Assembly: GCF_000974985.2 (NCBI RefSeq)
Contig: NZ_LAVA02000083.1
Span: forward strand, 121,469 to 185,468
Reading direction: 5' to 3'
Source: Streptomyces mangrovisoli
Lineage (GTDB): Bacteria; Actinomycetota; Actinomycetes; Streptomycetales; Streptomycetaceae
Length of the DNA stretch: 64,000 nt
The translations under genes were made by a program, and so were the position numbers. The notes beneath the pieces are model-generated. The model searched no databases. It saw only the letters and a list, made by a program, of their open reading frames with translations, and was not told the DNA's origin. This document shows, piece after piece, positions 14,023 through 22,734 of this stretch. The number at the start of each line of letters is the position of its first letter. Positions within the stretch are counted from its first letter, which is position 1.

Positions 14023-17000
14023 ATGCAGCAGCGCAAGGTGATCACCGCCCTCTTCTGCGATCTCGTGGGCTCCACCGAACTGTCCGGCGCGCTGGAGGCG
14101 GAGACCCTGCGCTCGGTGGTCCTGCGGTACTTCGAGGCGATGCGGGCCGCCATCGAGTCGCACGGCGGAACGGTGGAGAAGTTCATCGGGGACGCCGTGA
14201 TGGCGGTGTTCGGCGTCCCCCGGGTGCACGAGGACGACGCGCACCGGGCCGCGGCCGCGGCACTGGAGATGCTGGCCGCGCTGGCGCGGCTCAACACCGA
14301 ACTGGAACAGGACTTCGGCAGCACCCTCGCCGTGCGGATCGGGGTCAACAGCGGGGAGGCCGTGACCTCGTCCGACCTGGTGGACGGCACGGTCGCCTCC
14401 GGCGAGGTGGTCAACGTCGCGGCCCGGCTCGAACAGGCCGCCCCCGCCGGGCACATCCTCATCGGCCCCGCCACCCGTACCCTGCTGGGAGCCGCCGCTG
14501 TGGTCGAAAACGTGGGCGCGCTCAGCCTGAAGGGCAAGCGGGACCCGGTCGACGCCTTCCGGCTGCTCGGCCTCGCGGCCGGGCACGATCCGCGCGCCGC
14601 GGCGCCACCCGTCACGCCGTTCGTCGGACGGACCCGGGAGTACGACCGGCTCACGGCGGCCTGGGCCGCGTCGGCGGCCGACGGCGCACCCCGCCTGATC
14701 CGCCTGACCGGGGAGGCGGGCATCGGCAAGACCCGCCTGCTGCGCGAGTGGATCGCCGACCGCACGGCCCGGGGCCTGCTCGTCGGGGCGGGCCGCTGCC
14801 ACTCCTTCCGTGACGAGGCCAGCCTGACGCCCCTCGCGGACGCCGTCGGGTCCGTGCTGAACTCCGCGCCGACCCGGGTCCCCGACGCGGCGGCCTACGA
14901 GGTGCTGCGCGGCGGGCTGCTGGCGGACGGCACGCCCAGCCCCTCGGCGGAGGCGACCTGGGCGGCCGTGGCGGCGGTGCTGGGGGGTCTGGCCGCCACC
15001 CGGCCCATCGCGCTGGTGCTCGACGAGTTGCAGTGGGCGCGCCCACAACTCCTGGATGGCCTGGCTGGGTTGACCGAGGCGCTGTCGGGGGCCCCGGTGC
15101 TGCTGGTGTGTTCGCAGCGCCCGGACGCCGACGCGCGTCCCGTCGCCGGGTCCGCGAGTGACGAGATCCGCCTCGGCCCGCTGTCCGGCCCCGACTCGCT
15201 GCGCCTGGCGGTCGCGTTGGCGACCCGGGGCCCCGGCGACGACGTACTGCGGGCCGTCGTACGGCGTGCCGAGGGCAATCCGCTGCATCTGGCACAGCTG
15301 CTGACCATGGTCGAGGACGGCGCCGACCCCGGCGACCTGCCGGTCACCGTCACCGCCGTGCTCGCCGCCCGCATCGACGTGCTGCCCGCGGGGGAACGCG
15401 CCGTGCTGGACGCGGGCGCGGTCATCGGCCGCCGGTTCGGAGTGGCGGACGTCCGACGCCTTCTCGACGGCGACTCTCGGGACGGCGACTCTCGGGACGG
15501 CGGCCCTGGGGACGGCGGCCTTGGGGACGGCGGCCTTGGGGACGGCGGTCCTCGGGATGCCGCCCTTCGGGACAACGCCCTTCGGGACCCCGGTCTCCGT
15601 GACGGCTCCCCCGGCACCCCGCGGGTCTGCGCCCGTCCGGGCACCACGCTCCACGACCTCGTACGACGAGGCCTGCTGGAGCCCGTGCCCGGCGACCCCG
15701 GGGGCCACCAGTTCAGCTCCGGACTGCTGCGCGATGTCACCTACCAGGCCCTGAGCAAGCAGCAACGGGCCGACTGGCACGAACGGTTGGCGGTCGGCGC
15801 CGACGCCGGTGCGGCCCTCGCCGCGCACCACCTGGAGCTGGCGTATCGGCACCGCCGCGACCTCGGGCAACGCGGCCCACGCGTCGACGGGTTGCGCGGC
15901 CGGGCCGCCGAGGCGCTCACCGGTGCGGGCCGGCACGCCCTCGCCCGTGCCGACCTGTCCTGGTCGGCCGACCTGCACGCCCGCGCCCTGGCCCACTGCG
16001 CCCCCGACGAGACCCGGTGGCGGTACGCCGCCCAGGGCCTGGGCGAGACCTGGCTCGCGCTCGGCCGCAGCGAGGAGGGCGGCACGCTGCTCAGGCAGGT
16101 GCGGGACACCGCCGCGGCGGCCGGTGACCGCCTCGCGCACGCGCACGCGCGCCTGCAACTCGCCTCCCTGGGCCCCGACGCCTCGACCGGCAGCGCCGCC
16201 GAGGCCGCCCGCGCCGGACTGCGCGTGTTCCGGGAGTTCGGCGACCGCCTGGGACTGGCCCGCGCCCATGTACGGCTTGCGCAGGAGCAGCAGTTCGCCG
16301 GCCGGCATCGCGCGGCGGACGACCTGCTGGCCGTCGCCCTGGAGCACGCCGTGGCCGCCGGGGCGGCGCCCGAACGCGCCATGGCGCTCGGCGCCCTCGG
16401 CATCTCCCTGTGGCACGGACCGACGCCGGCCGCGACGGCGACGGAGCGCTGCCGCGCCCTGCTGGCCCGGCACGGGCCGGGCAACCCGGCCGTCGCGGTC
16501 ACTCTCAACTACCCCCTGGCCAACCTGCTCGCGCTGGCCGGGCGCGAGGCGGAGGCCCGTGCCTGCCTGGCGGCCGCGGAACGCTGCGCGGCCGGGCTCG
16601 GCTACGCCGAAGTGGCGGCGTTCGCCCCCCTGTTCACCGCCGGAGTGGAGGTGCTGACGGGGTCGCCGGGCGAGGCGGAGCGGCTGCTGCGCCAGGCCGT
16701 CGACACGTTCCGCGCGGTCGGCGGACCGGTGCCGCTGGCCGCCGCGCGCCGGGACCTCGCCCGGGTGCTGATCGCCGGCGGCCGCCACCCCGGCGCCGTA
16801 CTGGAGACCGATGCCGACACCGGACTGCCGCCCGCGGACCAGGCCGACGACCTCGGGGTGCGGGCCCTGGCCGCCGCGCTGGCCGGAGCCGCCGACACGG
16901 CCCTGCCGCGGGCCCGCCGCGCCGTCGCGGTCGCCGACTCGACGGACTCCCCGATCGGGCGCGCGACCGCCCGGCTCGACCTCGCGCACGTGCTGCTGCG

Positions 17001-17178
17001 GGCCGGACAGCCGCTCCCCGCACGCCACTTCGCGGATCAGGCGGGACACCTCTTCGAGGCGAAGGGGCACGTCGTGGGACAGGTGAGCGCCCGCCGGCTG
17101 GCCGCACAGGCCGCAGGCGCGGCCGCCGAGGACCGTGCGGCGCCCGGCCGTGCGGCGGTGAAGGGAGGCGGGCAGTGA
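14023..17178 (+). CDS. Class III nucleotidyl cyclase - AAA ATPase - TPR regulator
   Basis: The product is 1051 aa. Residues 1-180 are a class III adenylate/guanylate cyclase domain with metal-binding FCDLVGST and VEKFIGDAVMAVFG and the VVNVAARL motif, so key metal and transition-state residues are present. Residues about 200-480 are an AAA/NTPase module (PFVGRTREYDRL, LTGEAGIGKTRLLREW as Walker A, ALVLDELQW as Walker B). A 45-residue Asp/Gly repeat follows (about 483-530), then TPR-like helices to the end. Related proteins are large STAND regulators, often with a C-terminal HTH, which is not seen here. ATG 14023 has GAGGAG. It may sense a signal and control or activate the locus. Confidence 0.85.
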   Translation: MQQRKVITALFCDLVGSTELSGALEAETLRSVVLRYFEAMRAAIESHGGTVEKFIGDAVMAVFGVPRVHEDDAHRAAAAALEMLAALARLNTELEQDFGSTLAVRIGVNSGEAVTSSDLVDGTVASGEVVNVAARLEQAAPAGHILIGPATRTLLGAAAVVENVGALSLKGKRDPVDAFRLLGLAAGHDPRAAAPPVTPFVGRTREYDRLTAAWAASAADGAPRLIRLTGEAGIGKTRLLREWIADRTARGLLVGAGRCHSFRDEASLTPLADAVGSVLNSAPTRVPDAAAYEVLRGGLLADGTPSPSAEATWAAVAAVLGGLAATRPIALVLDELQWARPQLLDGLAGLTEALSGAPVLLVCSQRPDADARPVAGSASDEIRLGPLSGPDSLRLAVALATRGPGDDVLRAVVRRAEGNPLHLAQLLTMVEDGADPGDLPVTVTAVLAARIDVLPAGERAVLDAGAVIGRRFGVADVRRLLDGDSRDGDSRDGGPGDGGLGDGGLGDGGPRDAALRDNALRDPGLRDGSPGTPRVCARPGTTLHDLVRRGLLEPVPGDPGGHQFSSGLLRDVTYQALSKQQRADWHERLAVGADAGAALAAHHLELAYRHRRDLGQRGPRVDGLRGRAAEALTGAGRHALARADLSWSADLHARALAHCAPDETRWRYAAQGLGETWLALGRSEEGGTLLRQVRDTAAAAGDRLAHAHARLQLASLGPDASTGSAAEAARAGLRVFREFGDRLGLARAHVRLAQEQQFAGRHRAADDLLAVALEHAVAAGAAPERAMALGALGISLWHGPTPAATATERCRALLARHGPGNPAVAVTLNYPLANLLALAGREAEARACLAAAERCAAGLGYAEVAAFAPLFTAGVEVLTGSPGEAERLLRQAVDTFRAVGGPVPLAAARRDLARVLIAGGRHPGAVLETDADTGLPPADQADDLGVRALAAALAGAADTALPRARRAVAVADSTDSPIGRATARLDLAHVLLRAGQPLPARHFADQAGHLFEAKGHVVGQVSARRLAAQAAGAAAEDRAAPGRAAVKGGGQ
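15467..15615. repeat. In-frame 15-bp tandem repeat array in the cyclase/AAA gene
   Basis: About nine degenerate copies of a GACGGCGACTCTCGG-like unit encode DGDSRDGDSRDGGPGDGG and related steps. The array sits in a linker between the ATPase and TPR parts and probably varies in length. Confidence 0.82.
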
Positions 17179-18035
17179 CGAGCGCGCTGAGCTGGGGTCT
17201 CGGCGACCGGCGGCCGGACGACATCGAGGTCCCGGCGGAGACCATGGGAGGCGTCACGCCGGAGTGGGCGTGGGGCGGGTCCACCGGACGCGGCGTACGG
17301 GTCTGCGTCGTCGACAGCGGGGTCGAACACGGCCACGTCATGGTCGGACACGTCGCCTCGGCCCACCGGGTGGTGGAGGGCGACGACGGACACCCTCTGG
17401 TGCGGCCGTCGGACGCGGGCGACCTGTGCGGTCACGGCACCGCGTGCGCGGGGATCATCCGCGAGGTGGCCCCGGACTGCGAGCTGCACAGCGTGCAGGT
17501 GATCGGCGAGAGGTTCACCGGCAGCGGCGACTTCCTGCTGGCCGGTCTGCGCTGGGCGGTGGAGCAGGGCTTCGACGTGATCAACATGAGCCTGTCCACC
17601 ACCCACACCAGGTTCGTGCGCGAGCTGCACGAACTGGCCGACGAGGCGTACTTCCGCCGGGCGGTCGTCGTGGCGTCCGCGCACAACAGCCCCGTCGTGA
17701 GCTTCCCTTGGCGGTTCTGCTCCGTGGTCTCCGTCGGCAGCCACAAGGAGGACGACCCCGGTCTCTACTTCTACAACCCGCGCCCGCCGGTGGAGTTCTA
17801 CGCCAAGGGCCAGGACGTGCGGGTGGCCTGGCTCGACAACTGCGTCACCCGAACCACCGGCAACAGCTTCGCCACGCCGCGCATGGCGGGGCTGTGCGCG
17901 CTGATCCTGGCCAAGCATCCCGGCCTGACCGTCTTCCAGTTGAAGACGGTGCTCTACCTGGCGGCGGCGAACGTCCGCTCCCCGCAGGCCCGCCCCGGGA
18001 CCCGGCCCGGCCCCGAAACCCCGACGGAGAAGTGA
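17175..18035 (+). CDS. S8 (subtilisin-like) serine protease without signal peptide
   Basis: The 286-aa protein carries the catalytic triad in order: Asp47 in VCVVDSGVE, His87 in LCGHGTACAG and Ser231 in TTGNSFATPRMAG, with Asn in VASAHNSP for the oxyanion hole. No signal peptide or pro-region precedes the domain, so it should work in the cytoplasm. GTG 17175 overlaps the upstream stop by four bases. Subtilisin-like proteases remove leaders in several lanthipeptide loci, so this is a candidate leader peptidase. An alternative is a regulatory partner of the GAF and STAND proteins around it. Confidence 0.9.
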   Translation: MTSALSWGLGDRRPDDIEVPAETMGGVTPEWAWGGSTGRGVRVCVVDSGVEHGHVMVGHVASAHRVVEGDDGHPLVRPSDAGDLCGHGTACAGIIREVAPDCELHSVQVIGERFTGSGDFLLAGLRWAVEQGFDVINMSLSTTHTRFVRELHELADEAYFRRAVVVASAHNSPVVSFPWRFCSVVSVGSHKEDDPGLYFYNPRPPVEFYAKGQDVRVAWLDNCVTRTTGNSFATPRMAGLCALILAKHPGLTVFQLKTVLYLAAANVRSPQARPGTRPGPETPTEK

Positions 18036-18043
18036 GGTCAACG

Positions 18044-18595
18044 GTGCTCCCCATCCTTCCCCCCGACGACACCCGCGCATTGCTCCAGTCCGTGGTCGAC
18101 GTGGCCCGGGCCATCTTCGCGGCCGCCGCGAGCTCCGTCTTCCTGCTCGACGAGGAGGCGGGCGAACTCGTCTTCCAGGCCGTGTCCGGGGAGGGCGAGG
18201 ACATCCTCGTCGGCACCCGGTTCCCGGCCCACCGCGGCATCGCGGGCTGGGTCGCCTCCTCGGGCCAGGCGATGATCGCCGACGACCTGGCCAAGACCCG
18301 GACCTTCGCCCGCGACCTCGCCGAGTCCACCGGCTATGTCCCCGACGCGCTGATGGCGGCGCCGCTGCTGACGGAACAGCGGGTGCTCGGCGTGCTGGAG
18401 GTGCTGGATCCGGCGCCCCGGCCGCGCGCCGGACTCAGCGATCTGGACCTGCTGTCCCTCTTCGCCGGCCAGGCGGCCATCGCCCTGCGGGTCGCCCGCG
18501 GCTCCGTGCCGCACGCCGACACGCCCGCCTGGAGCGCCACGGACGAGCAGATGACGGACGCCTTCCGCGCCTTCCTGCGCAGCCGGTCCCACTGA
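18044..18595 (+). CDS. GAF-domain sensor protein
   Basis: The 183-aa protein is almost entirely one GAF domain: VARAIFAAAASSVFLLDEEAGELVFQ, then FPAHRGIAGWVASSGQAMIADDL, then MAAPLLTEQRVLGVLEVLD. There is no output domain. GTG 18044 has AGTGAGG, overlapping the protease stop region. GAF domains bind cyclic nucleotides or other small ligands, so a link to the cyclase domain encoded two genes upstream is tempting but unproven. It is the last gene of the plus-strand RiPP arm. Confidence 0.87.
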   Translation: MLPILPPDDTRALLQSVVDVARAIFAAAASSVFLLDEEAGELVFQAVSGEGEDILVGTRFPAHRGIAGWVASSGQAMIADDLAKTRTFARDLAESTGYVPDALMAAPLLTEQRVLGVLEVLDPAPRPRAGLSDLDLLSLFAGQAAIALRVARGSVPHADTPAWSATDEQMTDAFRAFLRSRSH

Positions 18596-18609
18596 ACGCG
18601 AGCGGCGCG

Positions 18610-18625
18610 CGTCCCGCGCGGGACG
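18610..18625. terminator. Palindrome between convergent GAF and SARP genes
   Basis: CGTCCCGCGCGGGACG is a perfect 16-bp palindrome in the 34-bp gap between two convergent stops. No T-tract follows. A GC hairpin here could stop transcription in both directions. Confidence 0.4.
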
Positions 18626-18629
18626 GATG

Positions 18630-20351
18630 TCAGGAACCCGGCACCGGCGGGAGGCCTACCGCGGTCCCGCCGGTGATCCGGCGGCCGAACTCGTGGGCGA
18701 ACCCGGACATGCCGTAGGCGGCCATGTGGGCGCTGACCTCGCCGGCGGGCGGCATCAGGAGGTTGCACTCGTGCAACTCCTCCACCTCGGCGATGACCTG
18801 GTCGTAGCGGAACGGCGGGGTGAGCGAGGCCAGTCGCCGGTAGGCGACCCGCTGCTGCTGCGGCAGGTCCCGCCAGAAGGCCTCGTAGCGTTCGCGCAGC
18901 ACCAGTTCGCCGACCGCCATCTCGTCCAGCAGTGAGGGCGCCTCCCACAGCCGGTCGGCGTAGTCGGCCAGGCGGACATGGCGCAGCGACTCCAGCTTCG
19001 CGGCGGCGATCCGCACGGCCAGCGGCAGGCCCTCGCAGCGGTGGACGATGCGCCGGGCGGCCGTCCGGTCGGTCATCACCCGGCCGAACCCGATGATGCT
19101 GCCCAGCAGTTCGGTCGCCTCGGCCTCCTCGAAGGGCGCGAGTTCGACCCGGGCCACGGCCTCCAGGCCGCTGAGCCGGTAGCGGCTGGTGACGAGGGTG
19201 CAGCTGGCGCCGGAGCCGGGCAGCAGCGCCAGGACGGTCTGCTGGCCCACCGCGTCGTCGAGGACCAGCAGGATGCGCCGGCCCGCCACCCATGAGCGCC
19301 AACGCGCCAGTGCCTGGGCGACGTTCTGGGTGCCGGGCAGGCCGACACAGTCCAGCAGGGCGCGCAGTACCGAACCCAGCGGGCGGTTGCCGAGTTCGGC
19401 CATGATCAGGCCGTCGGGGAAGGAGTCCGCGAGCAGGTGGGCCACATGGACCGCGAACGCCGACTTGCCGACGCCGACCGGCCCGGACACCACCATCACG
19501 CCGCCGTCGCGGCGCGCGCGGAGGTAGGCGAGGGCGCGCTGCACGTCGTCGGCCCGGCCGACGAAGTCGGGCAGATGGCGGGGGAGTTGGTTGCCGGGGC
19601 CGGGCTGCCGTTGGTCCGCGGGCTGCTCCAGGAGGCGGCGGTGCAGGGCGGTCAGGGCGGGGCCGGGCGTCACGCCCAGTTCGCGGACCAGGGCCTGCCG
19701 GACGGTGTCGAAGTGGGCCGCCGCCTCGCTCTGCCGGCCCGTCGCCGCGAGGGCCCGGATCCATGCGGCGGCCAGCCGTTCGCGCAGCGGGTGGCCCACG
19801 ACATGCTCCTGGAGGCGCTCGACGACGAGCGTGTGACGCTCGCGGTCGCTCTCCAGTTCGGCCCACTCCTCCAGGGCCGTCAGGAACATCTCCTGCAACC
19901 GGTCGACGGCCGAGGTCAGGTAGGGCACGTCCCCGAACTCGATGAGCGGCCTGCCCCGCCAGACCTCCAGGGCCTCGGCGAGCGCGTCGCAGGCCCCTTC
20001 GGGATCCCCGTCACGATGGCGCCGCCGTCCGATGCCGCTCAGTTCCTCGAACCGCAGCAGATCGCATTCCGACGCCTCGAGGCGGAGGAGGTATCCGCCC
20101 GGAGAGTGGTGCAGTCGGTCGCCGAGCACGCGGCGCAGCCGGGAGACGTAGCCCTGGAGGTTCTTGCGGGCGGTCCGGGGCGGCCTGCCGCCCCACAGGG
20201 CGTCGATCAGTCCGTCGACGGGTAAGACGTTGTTGGCCTGGCTCACGAGTACGGCCAATAAGAGACGCGGTTTCGGCCCCCCTAGATCGGCCGGGACGCT
20301 TCCGTCGATCCGCACCGATAATTCCCCGAATGCAGTGACCAACCGACTCAT
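18630..20351 (-). CDS. SARP/AfsR-type regulator with NB-ARC ATPase domain, two TTA codons
   Basis: The 573-aa protein has an N-terminal OmpR-like DNA-binding domain (LSVRIDGSV...ALWGGRPPRTARKNLQGYVSRLRRVLG), then the bacterial activator domain (to about 250), then an NB-ARC ATPase with MVVSGPVGVGKSAFAVHVA (Walker A) and ILLVLDDA (Walker B), ending in a winged helical region. This is the truncated AfsR layout without the TPR part. Leu31 and Leu43 are TTA codons (20259-20261 and 20223-20225), so translation should depend on bldA tRNA. ATG 20351 is chosen because the domain starts right after it; ATG 20369 is possible. Likely pathway-specific activator of the RiPP locus. Confidence 0.92.
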   Translation of the reverse strand: MSRLVTAFGELSVRIDGSVPADLGGPKPRLLLAVLVSQANNVLPVDGLIDALWGGRPPRTARKNLQGYVSRLRRVLGDRLHHSPGGYLLRLEASECDLLRFEELSGIGRRRHRDGDPEGACDALAEALEVWRGRPLIEFGDVPYLTSAVDRLQEMFLTALEEWAELESDRERHTLVVERLQEHVVGHPLRERLAAAWIRALAATGRQSEAAAHFDTVRQALVRELGVTPGPALTALHRRLLEQPADQRQPGPGNQLPRHLPDFVGRADDVQRALAYLRARRDGGVMVVSGPVGVGKSAFAVHVAHLLADSFPDGLIMAELGNRPLGSVLRALLDCVGLPGTQNVAQALARWRSWVAGRRILLVLDDAVGQQTVLALLPGSGASCTLVTSRYRLSGLEAVARVELAPFEEAEATELLGSIIGFGRVMTDRTAARRIVHRCEGLPLAVRIAAAKLESLRHVRLADYADRLWEAPSLLDEMAVGELVLRERYEAFWRDLPQQQRVAYRRLASLTPPFRYDQVIAEVEELHECNLLMPPAGEVSAHMAAYGMSGFAHEFGRRITGGTAVGLPPVPGS

Positions 20352-20758
20352 GTTTCGACATTGCCACAAGCATTTAATCGGCGCATGAGGGGCCGACCAG
20401 CAAGTTCCTGCTGTTTAGGCGCTGTTGAGAGGCGTTCTCGCCGTGCCCGCGACGGTCGTGCGGGCGGTGGTGTTCCCGGCGCGGCTTTGCGGCGGTGCGA
20501 GTGCGGACTCGCGAAGCCCGCGGTGGCGTTTCGGTGGTCGCGGACGGATTGCCCGGATGGGCGGCTCTTTCCCGTTTGTATATATCGGAAGGGCGCATTC
20601 CTGGGGAAGGGGGACGTTGATCCGCCGAAGGATGTCCATGCCATTTCCACTGGCAACGAGTCATCCGTCCCCGATACGGCCGGAGAAGACCTCCCGGGTC
20701 TCCAGGGCGCGGCCGGGGCACGGCGAAAACACGCCGGTCGCCGCCTAGGGTCGTGGGT
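20352..20758. other. Long divergent intergenic region with AT-richer stretches
   Basis: This 407-bp gap separates the divergent SARP and OsmC genes and has no supported gene. The part next to the SARP start (ACATTGCCACAAGCATTTAA) and the centre (CCCGTTTGTATATATCGG) are clearly poorer in GC than the flanks, which fits a regulated promoter. TAGGGT at 20746-20751 lies seven bases before the OsmC ATG and could be the -10 of a leaderless transcript. Confidence 0.5.
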
Positions 20759-21202
20759 ATGACCGACAACTCCCTTCGCTCCGTCACCGTCGAGCGGACC
20801 GCCGCCGGACGCTACGTCGCGACCAACGCCCGAGGCGGCACGCTCGCCTTCGGTACCGGCACCGACGCCGACGCAGACCCCGCCGCCTTCACCCCCGTGG
20901 AACTGCTGCTCGCCGCGATCGGCGGCTGCACGGCCGTGGACGTGGACATCGCCACGAGCCGCCACGCGGAGCCCTCCCGCTTCACCGTGACCATCGCCGG
21001 CCACAAGATCAGCGACGATCTCGGCAACCGTATGACCGACCTCTCGGTCACCTTCTCCGTCGCCTTCCCGGAGGGCGAGGGGGCGGAGCGCGCCCGCGCG
21101 ATCCTGCCCCGGGCCGTGAAGACCTCGCACGACCGGCTCTGCACGGTCAGCCGGACGGTGGAGATCGGGACGCCGGTCGGTACGACGGTCGAGGAGGGCT
21201 GA
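20759..21202 (+). CDS. OsmC-family peroxiredoxin-like protein
   Basis: The 147-aa protein shows the OsmC/Ohr layout: FTPVELLLAAIGGCTAVDVD holds the first redox Cys and HDRLCTVSRTVEIG the second, both at the expected positions for thiol-dependent reduction of organic hydroperoxides. The Ohr versus OsmC subgroup is not resolved. ATG 20759 lacks a clear ribosome-binding site but follows a -10-like TAGGGT by seven bases, so the message may be leaderless; GTG 20753 is the alternative. It is monocistronic and cytoplasmic. Confidence 0.9.
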   Translation: MTDNSLRSVTVERTAAGRYVATNARGGTLAFGTGTDADADPAAFTPVELLLAAIGGCTAVDVDIATSRHAEPSRFTVTIAGHKISDDLGNRMTDLSVTFSVAFPEGEGAERARAILPRAVKTSHDRLCTVSRTVEIGTPVGTTVEEG

Positions 21203-21473
21203 GCCGGCGCGCGGCGGCCTTGCACGCGGCGCGCGCCCTCCGCGGCCCTACGCCCGTCGGTTCCGGCGCAGTGGGGCATATGAGGGCCGAACCGCGGTCG
21301 CCGAAGGCTGTGTTGAAGAATTTCGCCGTACCGTGCATCCGGGCCCCGGCGGTTGCCGGAAGTACCCGGTGGCGGCGCGCGGATCACGCCGATGGTCTGC
21401 GCACCGGAGCCAGGAGGGTACGGACACGGCCGGGGTCCCCACGACGAGACCCCGGCCGGCGAGGGGCAGGGGC

Positions 21474-21815
21474 ATGCGAACGGAAACGCCGGACATCGAA
21501 ACGATGCGCGACAGCGTCACCCGCGCGCTGGTCGACATGCCCGCCCTGCCCGCGCCCGACGCCGAGGCGCTGGACACCCTCGCCGCGACCCTGCGCGGCC
21601 ATGTCGTCGTACTCGTCCCGGAGGTGGAGGCGCTGGCCGCCCAGCGGCCCGAGGGTGACGTCCCCGGCCGGGTCGCCCTCGCCTGCGTCGAGGAGGCCCG
21701 CCGGAAGCTGCGCGTCCGGGACGGGCACACCGTGCAGGCGCGGCTGACGACGGTGCAGAAGCTGGGCCGTGTCGTGAAGGCCCTGTGCGATCACTTCGAG
21801 ACCCTGACCGGTTGA
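21474..21815 (+). CDS. DUF6415-like small protein
   Basis: The 113-aa helical protein has ALDTLAATLRGHVVVLVPEVEAL, then RVALACVEEARRKL, ending KLGRVVKALCDHFETLTG. This pattern matches Streptomyces proteins labelled DUF6415, natural product biosynthesis protein (from memory). No catalytic motif is visible. ATG 21474 follows GAGGGGCAGGGGC. The 271-bp gap before it has no clear gene. It is convergent with the lipoprotein gene downstream. Confidence 0.7.
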   Translation: MRTETPDIETMRDSVTRALVDMPALPAPDAEALDTLAATLRGHVVVLVPEVEALAAQRPEGDVPGRVALACVEEARRKLRVRDGHTVQARLTTVQKLGRVVKALCDHFETLTG

Positions 21816-21861
21816 CCGCCGACCGGCCGACCGGTCCGACACCCTGACGTTCAGGGGCGTT

Positions 21862-22734
21862 TCACCGGGAGGTGGGCGATGCCGAGCCGGTCCCGGCGGA
21901 CGGGGCCGGCGAGTAGTGCGGATGCAGCGAGGCCGGCAGCGGCGCGAGGTTCTCGCACATCGAGGCGGGGAAGTCCGGCTCCCGTGCCTGTACGACCGCG
22001 CACCCGCCGGCCGCTCCCTCGGCGATCGGCCGCCACCCGGACTTCTCGGCGCGGAAGAAGTACCGGTCGCCCAGCCGTGACCCGCAGCCCTTGTCGTCGC
22101 CTCCGCAGGACGCGGCCCCGGTCGGCCAGGAGAACTGCATCACCATCCACTTCCCCCGGCAGTCCACCGCGTCCTGGTACGAGTGGTTCGGCGCGTCCAC
22201 GGTCTTGAGCGCCTGCACGTACGAGTCGGAGGTGCAGCCGGTGGGCGCCGGGTGGCAGCCCAGATCACCGCAGAGCCGCAGCGCCGGCGGCTTGGCCCCG
22301 TCGGGCGTGAACACCGTGTAGTTGTCGACCACCAGTTCCCGGCCCCCCAGGGCCTGCGGCAGCACCGTCCGCGTCGACTCGGTGGCCGTGCCCGTGCAGC
22401 CCGAACGCCGGTCCCCGTCCGGGGAGACCAGGGTGACCTGCACGTGCACCGTGGTGGAGACGTCCGCGGTGTAGACGGCCTTGAGGTCGCGAACGCAGGG
22501 GTGCGGGCCCTTCGGCACCTGGACGTCCAGGGTCAGGGTCCGGCCGTCGGCGGCCAACCGGGCGGCCGTGACGTAGGCCGGCTCCTCGGTGGTCCACGGG
22601 AGCGGCCCGGCCGTCGACGCGGAGTCCCCGCCCGCCCCGGCCACCTGCGTCCCGCACGCGGAGAACAGGAGCACGGCGATCGCCCCCGACACGCCCGCCG
22701 CCCAGCCCCGGGCCCGCCGCGACCCTCCCGGCAT
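21862..22734 (-). CDS. Cys-rich lipoprotein of unknown function
   Basis: With ATG 22734 (GAGG four bases upstream) the product is 290 aa and starts with a basic n-region, a hydrophobic segment and the lipobox LFSAC, so it should be lipidated at that Cys and held on the outer face of the membrane. The mature part has many Cys (HPCVRDL, SGCTGT, RLCGDLGCHPAPTGC, VDCRGKW, ASCGGDDKGCGS, GGCAVV, SMCENL), which likely form disulfides. ATG 22824 with GGGGAG is an alternative start but would place the lipobox at residue 57. I do not recognise a family. Confidence 0.72.
   Translation of the reverse strand: MPGGSRRARGWAAGVSGAIAVLLFSACGTQVAGAGGDSASTAGPLPWTTEEPAYVTAARLAADGRTLTLDVQVPKGPHPCVRDLKAVYTADVSTTVHVQVTLVSPDGDRRSGCTGTATESTRTVLPQALGGRELVVDNYTVFTPDGAKPPALRLCGDLGCHPAPTGCTSDSYVQALKTVDAPNHSYQDAVDCRGKWMVMQFSWPTGAASCGGDDKGCGSRLGDRYFFRAEKSGWRPIAEGAAGGCAVVQAREPDFPASMCENLAPLPASLHPHYSPAPSAGTGSASPTSR

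Larger units (their letters stand above)
5139..20351. other. RiPP biosynthetic locus: class III lanthipeptide arm plus radical SAM arm
   Basis: The minus-strand arm holds three precursor genes, LanKC, an MFS transporter and an LLM oxidoreductase. The plus-strand arm, starting 277 bp from the first precursor, holds a radical SAM enzyme, a haem-oxygenase-fold enzyme, a 71-aa peptide, a cyclase/AAA/TPR regulator, a subtilisin-like protease and a GAF protein. A SARP gene closes the region. Close spacing and four-base overlaps within each arm support two operons. That the two arms act on one product is inference. Confidence 0.7.

Noticed and set aside
12646..17070. A minus-strand open frame of more than 1400 codons
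   Set aside because: It is antisense to the radical SAM, HDO, peptide and cyclase/AAA genes, whose motifs are clear. Long empty frames are common in DNA with very high GC at third positions.
20361..20762. Open frames in the SARP-OsmC gap
   Set aside because: They are rich in Arg, lack ribosome-binding sites and cross AT-richer promoter-like sequence. No family feature was seen.
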